Positions 31,014 through 39,085 of a stretch of DNA of 64,000 nt are shown in pieces (position 1 is the first letter of the stretch; each line of letters opens with the position of its first letter). Source of the stretch: Micromonospora sediminicola. Its GTDB lineage: Bacteria; Actinomycetota; Actinomycetes; Mycobacteriales; Micromonosporaceae. A program made the translations under genes and the position numbers. Where the stretch lies: NCBI RefSeq assembly GCF_900089585.1, contig NZ_FLRH01000004.1, positions 861,001 to 925,000 on the forward strand. The letters are read 5' to 3'. Under the pieces are notes generated by a model. It searched no databases, was not told the origin of the DNA, and was given only the letters and a program-made list of their open reading frames with translations.

Positions 31014-32512
31014 CGTGCCGCGCCGGGCGCCGCCGAGATCATCTCATCCGGCACGGCGACGAGATCGACGCCCTCGGTCGCGGTCACCGTGGCCCGGACC
31101 AGGTCGCCCGGGCGCAGCGCGGTCAGGTCGACCCCGCCGGCGTCCGGCGCGACCAGGGTGGTCGAGCCGTCGACCTCGGGCGCCTGGTGCGCGGCCCGTC
31201 CCTCCACCACGCCGTCGGCGACCGAGTCCACCAGCACCTCCACCGTCGAGCCGAGCCGCTCCTCGGCCCGCTGCGAGCACAGCTCGTCGGCGAGCGCGCT
31301 GAGCCGGTCGTACCGCCGCTTGACCGTGGCCGCGGAGACCTTGCCGGGCAGGCCGGCGGCCTCGGTGCCGTCCTCGTCGCTGTAGTCGAACATGCCGATC
31401 GCGTCCAGTCGGGCCTCGGTCAGGAACCGGACCAGCTCGGCCACGTCCTGCTTCGTCTCGCCGGGGAAGCCGACGATGAAGTTGCTCCGCGCGCCCGCCT
31501 CCGGGGCCAGCGCGCGGGCCGACGCCAGCAGCTCCAGGAACCGGTCGGTGGAGCCGAACCGGCGCATCCGGCGCAGCACCGGCTCGCTGGAGTGCTGGAA
31601 CGACAGGTCGAAGTAGGCGGCCACGCCGGGCGTGGTGGCGATCACCTCGACCAGCCCGGGCCGGGTCTCGGCGGGCTGGAGGTAGCTGGCCCGGACCCGG
31701 ACGATCCCGTCGATCGCGGCGAGCTGCGGCAGCAGCTTCTCCAGCGCGCGCGGGTCGCCCAGGTCCTTGCCGTAGGAGGTCGAGTTCTCGCTCACCAGCA
31801 CCAGCTCGCGGACGCCGGTCTTGGCCAGCCACTCGGCCTCGGCGAGCAGCTCGTCCGGGGTACGCGAGACGAACGCCCCACGGAACGCCGGGATGGCACA
31901 GAACGCGCACCGGCGGTCGCAGCCGCTGGCCAGCTTCAGCGAGGCCACCGGGCCGGTGTCGAGCCGGTGCCGCAGCACCTGGCGCAGGTGCGCCGGGGTG
32001 TGCGCGTCGGTCTCCGGGGCGACCCGGGTCGGGGTGCCGTGCCCGGGCAGCGACACCGCCGCCTCGCGGCGCTTGACCGGGGTGAGCGGGAGCAGCTCGC
32101 GCCGGTCGCGCGGGGTGTGCGCGTCGATCGCCTGCCCGGCCACCACCGCGTCGAGCCGGGCCGCGATGTCCGGGTAGTCGTCGAAGCTCAGCACCGCCTG
32201 CGCCTCGGGCAGGCTGTCGGCAAGCTCACGGCCGTAGCGCTCGGCCATGCAGCCGGCGGCGACCACCTTGGCGCCGGTGTCGGCGGCGGCCAGCAGCGTC
32301 TGGATCGAGTCCTGCTTGGCCTTCTCCACGAAGCCGCAGGTGTTCACCACCACCACGTCGGCACCCTCGCCGTCGGTGGTCACCTGCCATCCGTCGGCAT
32401 GCAGCCGGGCGGCCAACTCCTCCGAGTCGACCTCGTTGCGGGCGCAGCCCAGGGTCAGCAGGGCGACCCGGCGCCCGTCGGATTGCGGGGAGGAGGAGGT
32501 GGCAGACACCAT
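31010..32512 (-). CDS. rimO: Ribosomal protein uS12 methylthiotransferase RimO
   Basis: A 500-residue radical-SAM methylthiotransferase. It has an N-terminal UPF0004 domain (LLTLGCARNEVDSEELAARL, with further conserved Cys at VVVNTCGFVEKAK and AAGCMAERYG), a radical-SAM core with SGCDRRCAFCAIPAFRG (CxxxCxxC near residue 202), and a C-terminal TRAM-like domain. It adds a methylthio group to an Asp of ribosomal protein S12 using SAM and two 4Fe-4S clusters. Six Cys ligands are visible. About 30 residues between the N-terminal and radical-SAM parts (~150-185) form a variable insert. It overlaps pgsA. Confidence 0.93.
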   Translation of the reverse strand: MVSATSSSPQSDGRRVALLTLGCARNEVDSEELAARLHADGWQVTTDGEGADVVVVNTCGFVEKAKQDSIQTLLAAADTGAKVVAAGCMAERYGRELADSLPEAQAVLSFDDYPDIAARLDAVVAGQAIDAHTPRDRRELLPLTPVKRREAAVSLPGHGTPTRVAPETDAHTPAHLRQVLRHRLDTGPVASLKLASGCDRRCAFCAIPAFRGAFVSRTPDELLAEAEWLAKTGVRELVLVSENSTSYGKDLGDPRALEKLLPQLAAIDGIVRVRASYLQPAETRPGLVEVIATTPGVAAYFDLSFQHSSEPVLRRMRRFGSTDRFLELLASARALAPEAGARSNFIVGFPGETKQDVAELVRFLTEARLDAIGMFDYSDEDGTEAAGLPGKVSAATVKRRYDRLSALADELCSQRAEERLGSTVEVLVDSVADGVVEGRAAHQAPEVDGSTTLVAPDAGGVDLTALRPGDLVRATVTATEGVDLVAVPDEMISAAPGAAR

Positions 32513-32561
32513 CCGAGGGTACCGGGCCGGTTCCGGACCGCCACGCCACCCGCCCGGGCGG

Positions 32562-33494
32562 TCAACGGGTCGGGACGGCCACCCGGGCCAGGCGGTCCAG
32601 CAGGAACACCTCGGTGCCGGCCAGGCCGGTGGAGCAGAACACCGAGATCTGGTCCGCGCCGGTCCGGCCGGGGACCGCGCCGGCCAGCACCGCGCCCAGG
32701 TCGCGCAGCCGGCCGGCGTACGGCTCGACCGCGGCGAGCATCGGCGGCGCGTACGCGGCGGCCTGCCCGGGCGAGTCGGTGACCAGCAGGTCGGCGGCGT
32801 CGAGCAGGTCCGGGCCGAACTCGTGCCGGTCGACCTGCTTGAAGCCGACGGTGTTGACGTGCGTGCCCGGGGCCAGGTCGGCGGCGGCCAGCACCGGGGT
32901 GGTGCTGGTGGTGGCGAGCACCACTAGATCCCGGTCACGGACCGCGGCGGCGGCCGATCCGACGGCCCGGGCCGGCACGCCCAGCTCGGCCCGGACCCGG
33001 GCGGCGAACGCCTCCCGCCGGGCGGCCGAGCGGCTGTGCACGGTCACCTCGCGCAGTGGCCGGACCGCCGCGGCGGCCCACACCTGGGTCCACGCCTGGC
33101 GGCCGGAACCCACCACGCCGAGCGTGGCGGCGTCCGCGCGGGCGAGTGCGTCCACGGCCACGCCGCCCAGCCCGCCGGTACGCCGGGAGCCCAGCTCCTC
33201 GCCGACGGCGATGGCGCGCACCGCGCCGGTGGTGGCGTCGTGCAGCACGACGAGCTGCCCGCTCTCCGGGTGCCCGAACGTGTCGTAGGAGCGGAAGCCG
33301 TACCACTCGCCGGTGAGGTGGCCGGCGGTGAGCACCATCCGGCCCCCGCCCAGCGGCGCGGACGCCCGGGGCGGGGCGATCAGCCGCCCGGCGTACGCGG
33401 CCAGCAGCGCGTCGCGCATGGCGGCCACGGTGAGCGGGGCGTCCACGGCCGCCGCGACGTCCTCGTCGGAGAAGAGCACGGTCATGGCAGCCAT
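32562..33494 (-). CDS. Ornithine cyclodeaminase / mu-crystallin family protein
   Basis: A 310-residue member of the OCD/mu-crystallin family. It has a dimerisation region at the N-terminus (FSDEDVAAAVDAPLTVAAMR), the Rossmann nucleotide motif ATLGVVGSGRQAWTQVWAAA (~residues 124-143), and DLVVLATTSTTPVLAAADLA. Family members act as ornithine cyclodeaminases, alanine dehydrogenases, ketimine reductases or biosynthetic enzymes, and the substrate cannot be named. Possible starts are ATG 33494 and ATG 33485. It lies downstream of the ftsK region and upstream of rimO in the same direction. Confidence 0.85.
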   Translation of the reverse strand: MAAMTVLFSDEDVAAAVDAPLTVAAMRDALLAAYAGRLIAPPRASAPLGGGRMVLTAGHLTGEWYGFRSYDTFGHPESGQLVVLHDATTGAVRAIAVGEELGSRRTGGLGGVAVDALARADAATLGVVGSGRQAWTQVWAAAAVRPLREVTVHSRSAARREAFAARVRAELGVPARAVGSAAAAVRDRDLVVLATTSTTPVLAAADLAPGTHVNTVGFKQVDRHEFGPDLLDAADLLVTDSPGQAAAYAPPMLAAVEPYAGRLRDLGAVLAGAVPGRTGADQISVFCSTGLAGTEVFLLDRLARVAVPTR

Positions 33495-33602
33495 CCTGCA
33501 ACCTGAAGTTCGCGTGAACTCCAGCGATGGTGGGCTTTCTCACCCCGCCTCCGGTTCGCCCCGGGCGGTGCTAGCGTCGGCCACGACGGCCCGTGGGCCG
33601 TC

Positions 33603-33645
33603 CCGGACGAGTGGTGGGCGTACCCGGTCAGGCCAAGACGCCCCG
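33603..33645 (+). promoter_or_regulatory. Guanidine-III (ykkC-III) riboswitch
   Basis: The segment CCGGACGAG ... GGGCG-TA-CCCGG-TCA-GG ... CAAGACGCCC fits the ykkC-III consensus, including the invariant ACGAG and CAAGACG elements. It can form the expected H-type pseudoknot: 33603-33606 with 33624-33627 (CCGG/CCGG) and 33616-33620 with 33639-33643 (GGGCG/CGCCC). It ends 60 bases before an SMR exporter, the typical target class. Guanidine-III switches normally free the ribosome site when guanidine binds. Confidence 0.85.
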
Positions 33646-33704
33646 CGTGAACCGACCGCCGCCCGGCCGACCGCGCCGGGCCCGCCCGTCAGAGGTGAAT
33701 CGTC

Positions 33705-34019
33705 ATGGCCTGGATCGTGTTGGTGCTCTCCGGACTGCTGGAGACCGCGTGGGCGATCGCGCTGGACCGCAGCGCCGGCTTCACCCGCCCGCTCCCCTCC
33801 GCCGTCTTCGCCGTCACGCTGGTCGGCAGCATGGCCGGCCTGGCGTACGCGCTGCGCGACATCCCGGTCGGCACCGGCTACGCGGTGTGGGTCGGCATCG
33901 GCGCGGTGGGCACCGCGCTCGTCGGCATGTTCGCGCTCGGCGAGCCGGCCAACCTGCCCCGGATCGCCTGCCTGCTGCTCGTGGTGGCCGGCGTGGTCGG
34001 ACTGAAGCTCTTCCACTGA
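33705..34019 (+). CDS. gdx: SMR-family guanidinium exporter (SugE/Gdx type)
   Basis: A 104-residue, four-helix small multidrug resistance protein. The conserved membrane Glu is in VLSGLLETAWAIALDRSAGF. Other family marks are LAYALRDIPVGTGYAVWVGI and GAVGTALVGMFALGEPANLP. The Gdx subtype has Trp and Gly residues around the Glu, and the preceding guanidine-III riboswitch supports guanidinium as substrate. It would export guanidinium in exchange for protons as an antiparallel dimer. ATG 33705 has a CAGAGGTG ribosome site. Confidence 0.92.
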   Translation: MAWIVLVLSGLLETAWAIALDRSAGFTRPLPSAVFAVTLVGSMAGLAYALRDIPVGTGYAVWVGIGAVGTALVGMFALGEPANLPRIACLLLVVAGVVGLKLFH

Positions 34020-34104
34020 TCGATGGGTGATCCGGTTTGGACGGCGGTGGCGGCGGGGTAGGTGATCCCCAGCTCACCGGCAGAGATCACCCACGGAGGA
34101 CACC

Positions 34105-34344
34105 ATGGCCGACATCCACGCCACCGCCCGCCCGCGCAGCAACGCCGCCCGGATCTGCACCATCATCGCGTTCGTCTTCGCGGCCATCGCGATCTTCGTG
34201 CCGTTCCTCGGCCTGGTCGGTCTGATCCTCGGCATCGTCGGCGCGGTGCTCGGCGACAAGCCGCTGGGCTGGTACGCCGCCGCGGCGAGCGTCGCCGGCG
34301 CCGTCCTCGGCTTCATCCTCGCCGCCGCCATCCTGAACGCCTGA
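34105..34344 (+). CDS. Small membrane protein (DUF4190-like)
   Basis: A 79-residue protein: a short polar N-terminus, then two or three hydrophobic helices (ICTIIAFVFAAIAIFVPFLG, LVGLILGIVGAVLGDKPLGW, ASVAGAVLGFILAAAILNA). Gly-rich helix pairs of this kind occur in DUF4190/DUF4064-type proteins of unknown function. ATG 34105 follows a CGGAGGAC ribosome site. Its leader holds a perfect 9-base inverted repeat (34024-34032 with 34085-34093), which might shape the 5' UTR or end sugE-type transcripts. Its role is unknown. Confidence 0.7.
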   Translation: MADIHATARPRSNAARICTIIAFVFAAIAIFVPFLGLVGLILGIVGAVLGDKPLGWYAAAASVAGAVLGFILAAAILNA

Positions 34345-34360
34345 GCACGTCCGTCAGCAC

Positions 34361-34399
34361 CACGAGGGCCCGCCGGTGATCCGGCGGGCCCTCGTCGTG
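34361..34399. terminator. Bidirectional hairpin between convergent genes
   Basis: Arms 34362-34376 and 34381-34395 (ACGAGGGCCCGCCGG and its complement) are perfect over 15 bases with a TGAT loop. It sits midway between the convergent small membrane protein gene and ftsK. No U-tract follows, as is usual in high-GC actinobacteria. Confidence 0.8.
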
Positions 34400-34406
34400 G
34401 ACCCGT

Positions 34407-36854
34407 CTACTCCTCGCCGCCGCGCAGGCCGACCAGGACCTCCTCCAACTCGTCCGGTTTGACCAGCACGTCGCGGGCCTTGGAGCCCTCGGACGGGCCG
34501 ACCACGCCCCGGGTCTCCATGAGGTCCATCAGCCGGCCCGCCTTGGCGAAGCCGACCCGCAGCTTGCGCTGGAGCATCGAGGTCGAGCCGAACTGCGAGG
34601 TGACCACCAGCTCGACCGCCTGCACCAGCAGGTCGAGGTCGTCGCCGATGTCCTCGTCGATCTTCTTCTTGCTGTCCTGCGCCGGGGCCAGCACGTCCGG
34701 GCGGAACTCCGGCTCCCGCTGGTCCTTGCAGAACTTGACCACGTCGGCGATCTCGCGCTCGGTCACCCAGGCGCCCTGGATGCGCACCGGCTTCGACGCG
34801 CCCATCGGCAGGAACAGGCCGTCACCCCGGCCGAGCAGCTTCTCCGCGCCCGGCTGGTCGAGGATGACCCGGGAGTCGGCCAGCGAGGACGTGGCGAACG
34901 CGAGCCGGGACGGCACGTTCGCCTTGATCAGACCGGTGACCACGTCCACCGAGGGCCGCTGGGTGGCCAGCACCAGGTGGATGCCGGCGGCCCGGGCCAG
35001 CTGGGTGATCCGGACGACCGAATCCTCCACGTCGCGGGGCGCGACCATCATCAGGTCGGCCAACTCGTCCACGATGACCAGCAGGTACGGGTACGGCCGC
35101 ATCTCCCGCTCGCTGCCCGGCGGCGCCTTGATCTCGCCGTTGCGCACCTTACGGTTGAAGTCGTCGATGTGCCGGACCCCGTTGGCGGCGAGGTCGTCGT
35201 AGCGCATGTCCATCTCACGCACGACCCACTCCAGCGAGTCGGCCGCCTTCTTCGGGTTGGTCACGATCGGCGTGACCAGGTGCGGGATGCCCTCGTAGCC
35301 GGTCATCTCGACCCGCTTCGGGTCGATCAGCAGCAGCCGCACCTCGTCGGGCGTGGCTCTGGTCAAGATGGACACAAGCAGACTGTTCAGGCAGCTCGAC
35401 TTCCCGGCGCCGGTGGCGCCCGCGATCAGGATGTGCGGCATCTTCGCCAGGTTGGCCACCACGTAGCCGCCCTCGATGTCCTTGCCGAGCGCCACCACCA
35501 TCGGGTGGTGGTCGCTGGTCGCGGCCCGCGACCGCAGCACGTCGCCGAGCGACACGTTCTCCGGGTCGGTGTTCGGGATCTCCACGCCGACCGCGCTCTT
35601 GCCCGGGATCGGGCTGAGGATCCGCACGTCCGGCGATTTCACCGCGTACGCGATGTTGCGGGACAGCTGGGTGATCCGCTCGACCTTGACGCCCGGGCCC
35701 AGCTCCACCTCGTAGCGGGTGACGGTCGGGCCGCGGGTGAAGCCGGTGACCGCGGCGTCCACGTCGAACTGCTCGAAGACGCCGGTCAACGCGGCGATCA
35801 CCTCGTCGTTGGCCTTGCTCCGGGTCTTCGGCGCGGCGCCGCTGCCGAGCATGTTGGCCGGCGGCAGCGTGTAGTCGCCGGCCAGCCCGGTGAGCGCGAG
35901 CTGCTCGGCGCGGGTCGGCAGCGGGGAGTGCTCCGGCGGCTCCACCGGCTTGCGGTTCGCCGGCACCTTCATCTTGCGCGGCAGCACGATGGTGTCCTGG
36001 AGGTCCACGCCGGCCAGCTCGTCGTCCGGGTCCAGCGGGTCCGTCGGCGGCGGGAGCCGCTTCGCCGGCCGCCTGCGGGCCGGCTTCGCCGGCGCCTCGA
36101 CCTCGGCCTCCTCCTCGACTACGGGCGCGTCCGGGTCGGCGCGCAGCCCCAGCCGCTCCGGGATCTTGTTGATCGGGGTCGCGGTGACCACCAGCAGGCC
36201 GAACACCAGCAGCAGGAGCAGCAGCGGCATGGCCACCCAGGCGGTCACCGCCGACTTCAGCAGGTCGCCCACGCCGGCGCCGAGCAGGCCGCCGGCGAAG
36301 TCGCGCTGCACCTCGTCCACCGGGTTCTGGCCGATGTGCAGCATCGCGGCGGTGGCCAGCAGCATCGAACCCCAGCCGACCAGGCCACGGCCGCGGTGCT
36401 CCGGGTCGGCGGGCGTGCGCATCAGCCGCCACGCGCCGACCATGAACAGCACCGGCAGCACGATGGAGATGGCCCCGACGAAGAGACGCACGGTGTCGGC
36501 CAGGTGCCGGCCGACCGGCCCGGCGCCACCGCCCCAGATCCCCACCGCGCTGAGGATGGCCAGGCCGAACAGGAGCAGGCCGCCGCCGTCGCGGCGGTGC
36601 TCCGGGTCCAGGTCCCGGGTGGACGCGGCCTGCCGGCCGGCCGCCCGGAAGCCCCAGCCGACCGTGTGCGCCAGCCCCATCCACATCGCGTTGACGGCGC
36701 GGCCGACGAACGCGGCCGGGCTCGGCCCGGACGCCGGGCGCCGGCGCACGGGCTTGCGCGCCGTCTTCTTCGCCGGTTGGCGCGCACGGTTGTTCGTGGT
36801 GCCGCGCGGCGACGCGCCGCGCCGCCGGCTCGCCTGAGAGGTACGGCCCGCCAT
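34407..36854 (-). CDS. ftsK: FtsK/SpoIIIE-type DNA translocase
   Basis: An 815-residue protein. A basic N-terminal tail precedes about four or five transmembrane helices (residues ~45-230), a Lys/Pro/Asp-rich linker (~230-350), and a motor domain. The Walker A motif is ILIAGATGAGKSSCLNSLLV near residue 480, Walker B is YLLVIVDELADLMMVA, and the C-terminal gamma winged helix contains STSMLQRKLRVGFAKAGRLM. It pumps chromosomal DNA through the closing division or sporulation septum. It is shorter than E. coli FtsK because the linker is shorter, as is normal in actinobacteria. ATG 36854. Confidence 0.95.
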   Translation of the reverse strand: MAGRTSQASRRRGASPRGTTNNRARQPAKKTARKPVRRRPASGPSPAAFVGRAVNAMWMGLAHTVGWGFRAAGRQAASTRDLDPEHRRDGGGLLLFGLAILSAVGIWGGGAGPVGRHLADTVRLFVGAISIVLPVLFMVGAWRLMRTPADPEHRGRGLVGWGSMLLATAAMLHIGQNPVDEVQRDFAGGLLGAGVGDLLKSAVTAWVAMPLLLLLLVFGLLVVTATPINKIPERLGLRADPDAPVVEEEAEVEAPAKPARRRPAKRLPPPTDPLDPDDELAGVDLQDTIVLPRKMKVPANRKPVEPPEHSPLPTRAEQLALTGLAGDYTLPPANMLGSGAAPKTRSKANDEVIAALTGVFEQFDVDAAVTGFTRGPTVTRYEVELGPGVKVERITQLSRNIAYAVKSPDVRILSPIPGKSAVGVEIPNTDPENVSLGDVLRSRAATSDHHPMVVALGKDIEGGYVVANLAKMPHILIAGATGAGKSSCLNSLLVSILTRATPDEVRLLLIDPKRVEMTGYEGIPHLVTPIVTNPKKAADSLEWVVREMDMRYDDLAANGVRHIDDFNRKVRNGEIKAPPGSEREMRPYPYLLVIVDELADLMMVAPRDVEDSVVRITQLARAAGIHLVLATQRPSVDVVTGLIKANVPSRLAFATSSLADSRVILDQPGAEKLLGRGDGLFLPMGASKPVRIQGAWVTEREIADVVKFCKDQREPEFRPDVLAPAQDSKKKIDEDIGDDLDLLVQAVELVVTSQFGSTSMLQRKLRVGFAKAGRLMDLMETRGVVGPSEGSKARDVLVKPDELEEVLVGLRGGEE

Positions 36855-36967
36855 AGAGTCACGGTAACGGCGGTACCCGGCGGAACGCCGCTTTTCCGGG
36901 TCGTGTCCGCGCGTCGCAGCACGGATCGGACCGTCGTTTGTGTTATTCGCCTCAGAAGGGATGCCCG

Positions 36968-37447
36968 ATGGCGTCGCCGGAGATCGAGGACGGTCCGGAC
37001 GGTCCCCTGGCCGGACACCCGCAGGCGTTGCGGCCGTTGACCGGCGAACTGATCGCCGCCGTGCTGACCCACCGGGGGTACGCGGTGGCCGAGGAGCCCG
37101 ACGGCGCGCTGGCCGGTCGCTGGGAGCGGGCCCTGATCTGGTTCCACCGCCGGGGCGGGGCCGGTGAGCTGCTCCAGGTCCGCACCGTGGCCGCGTACCG
37201 GTTCGGCATCGAGCGGGTGCCCGACCTGCACGCGTTCTGCAACACCTGGAACCACGACCGGCTGTGGCCGAAGGCGTACGTGCACGTCGCCGACGACGGG
37301 TCGGCCCAGGTCTGCGGCGAGGTCACCACCGACCTGGAACGCGGGGTCACCCCGCACCAGCTCGACCGGCTCGTCGAGTGCGGCGTCACCACCGGCTGCC
37401 AGCTCGCCGACGCGGTCGCCGCGCTGCCCGGCGGGTCGGTCCGGTGA
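36968..37447 (+). CDS. YbjN-domain protein
   Basis: A 159-residue protein containing one YbjN domain (residues ~25-150). Visible parts are LTGELIAAVLTHRGYAVAEE, DLHAFCNTWNHDRLWPKAYV and VTTDLERGVTPHQLDRLVEC. YbjN domains are a type III secretion chaperone-like fold with a poorly known role. Start ATG 36968 (MASPEIEDG) is preferred, with an AGAAGGG ribosome site. The stop overlaps the next gene (GTGA), and the C-terminal part of that gene is a diverged copy of this one. Confidence 0.82.
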   Translation: MASPEIEDGPDGPLAGHPQALRPLTGELIAAVLTHRGYAVAEEPDGALAGRWERALIWFHRRGGAGELLQVRTVAAYRFGIERVPDLHAFCNTWNHDRLWPKAYVHVADDGSAQVCGEVTTDLERGVTPHQLDRLVECGVTTGCQLADAVAALPGGSVR

Positions 37448-39018
37448 CGACCGCCCGCGACCGGGGGCTGGCCGCCGCGCTCGCCGACGCCCGGGACCGG
37501 CCCGACGGTGCGGAACGCTGCGCCGAGCTGGAGCGGATCGCCGCCCGGGCCGACGCCACCGGCGACCCGCGTACCGCCCTGTCGGCCCGGTTCGCGCTGG
37601 TCGAGGCGTACCTGCACCTGGGCGAGCGGTGGCGGACGGTGGAGCCGGTGCGCCGCATGCGGGCCACGCTGGCCCGGCACCCCGGGCTGCTCGACGCCCG
37701 CCCGGACGAGGCGACCCGGTTGCGCCGGCACCAGCGGCAGGCGGTGGAGGCGCTCTTCGGCACCCCCCGGGTCGGCCTGGACCAGGCCCGGTCCCTGCTG
37801 GACACGCTCGCCGCCGAGGTGGGTGAGGACGCGGAGGCGGTCGCCGAGCTGCGCTGCCGGCTCGCCGACCACCTCGGCGACGAGCCGGCCGCCCGACGCG
37901 CCTACGCACGCTGGTCGGCCGGTGACGGCGCGGACCCGGTGGCTGGCTGCCCCGGCTGCGCCCCGGCCCGGCGGGCCGAGCTGCTGGCCGGTTGGGGCGA
38001 GCCGGACGCGGCTCTCGCGGCGCTCGGTCCGGCCTTCGCGCCGGACTGCACCGACCAGCCCGAACGGGGTCTCGTCGCGGGCCTGTTGCCGTGGCTGCGC
38101 ACCGGCGCGCAGGTGCGGGCGGGCCGGGCGCACGTGCGCTCCTACCGTCGGCACCGCCGGGAGCGGGCCGCGTTCCCGCTGCTCGCCACGCACCTGCGGT
38201 TCTGCGCGCTCGGCGGGCACCTGCACCGGGGACTGGAGGTGCTGGCCGAGCAGCTGCCCCGGCTGGACCGGCCCGCGGACGACCTGTCCGCGATGGAGTT
38301 CGCGGCGGCCGGCGCGTTGCTCTGCGGGCTGGCCGCCGAGGCCGGCCTCGGCGGGCGGCGGATCCACCGCCCCGGGCACGGTTCCCGACCGGCCGCCGAG
38401 GTGGACGTGGCGACGTTGGGCGGGCAACTCCAGGCGTTGGCCACCGCGTTGGCCGGCAGCTTCGACGCCCGCAACGGCACCGGGCACCAGTCCGGCCGGA
38501 TCGCCTCCTGGCTGGCCGAGCGGCCGCTCGCCGCGCCGGTGCCGCTGCCCGCCGAGAGCGAGTTCGACGAGGACCCGGAGACCGACCCGGCCGAGCCGGG
38601 GCCGCCCGGGCCCGAGGAGCCGGCCCCGCTGGACGCGGCGCTGCTGACCGGCGCGCTCGACGCGCGGGGCGAGCCGTACACGGTGGAACCGGACGGCGCC
38701 CTGGCCGGACGCTGGGGTGAGGCGACGATCCAGTTCCGCCGGCTCGGCGACGTGCTGCACGCCCGGGTGGTGGCGGCCCGCCGGCTGCCGGCCGACCGTC
38801 GGGCCGAGGCGTACGCGTTCTGCAACGCCTGGAACCACGACCGGCTGCTGCCCGCCGCCTACGTGCACGAGCCCGGCGACGGGACGCTGGTGCTGGCCGC
38901 CGGCGTCTCCACCGACCTGTCCTGCGGCGTGGCCCCGGCCCAGCTCGCCGTGCTGGTGGCCGCCACGATCCGCACCGGCGCCGCGTACGCCGACGCGGTC
39001 GCCGCGTTGCGCCCCTGA
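37444..39018 (+). CDS. Helical-repeat protein with C-terminal YbjN domain
   Basis: A 524-residue protein. Residues ~1-350 are an Ala/Arg/Leu-rich helical region resembling TPR-type repeats (ALSARFALVEAYLHLGERWR; RGLEVLAEQLPRLDRPADDL), with CPGC near residue 163. An acidic Pro-rich linker (~375-400) leads to a YbjN domain (~405-524). The YbjN domain is paralogous to the preceding gene: both show DGALAGRW, FCN-x-WNHDRL and TDL-x2-GV-x-P-x-QL. It is translationally coupled to that gene by a GTGA overlap. Together they look like a partner pair. The function is unknown. Confidence 0.75.
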   Translation: MTTARDRGLAAALADARDRPDGAERCAELERIAARADATGDPRTALSARFALVEAYLHLGERWRTVEPVRRMRATLARHPGLLDARPDEATRLRRHQRQAVEALFGTPRVGLDQARSLLDTLAAEVGEDAEAVAELRCRLADHLGDEPAARRAYARWSAGDGADPVAGCPGCAPARRAELLAGWGEPDAALAALGPAFAPDCTDQPERGLVAGLLPWLRTGAQVRAGRAHVRSYRRHRRERAAFPLLATHLRFCALGGHLHRGLEVLAEQLPRLDRPADDLSAMEFAAAGALLCGLAAEAGLGGRRIHRPGHGSRPAAEVDVATLGGQLQALATALAGSFDARNGTGHQSGRIASWLAERPLAAPVPLPAESEFDEDPETDPAEPGPPGPEEPAPLDAALLTGALDARGEPYTVEPDGALAGRWGEATIQFRRLGDVLHARVVAARRLPADRRAEAYAFCNAWNHDRLLPAAYVHEPGDGTLVLAAGVSTDLSCGVAPAQLAVLVAATIRTGAAYADAVAALRP

Positions 39019-39023
39019 CGCGG

Positions 39024-39064
39024 CGCGACCCCCGACCACCGGGCGGTGGTGGTCGGGGGTCGCG
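39024..39064. terminator. Perfect 17-bp hairpin between convergent genes
   Basis: Arms 39024-39040 and 39048-39064 (CGCGACCCCCGACCACC and its exact complement) with a 7-base loop. It lies between the YbjN-domain gene stop and the protease gene stop. Confidence 0.85.
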
Positions 39065-39085
39065 GTCCCGGGGCCGACGGCGGCG

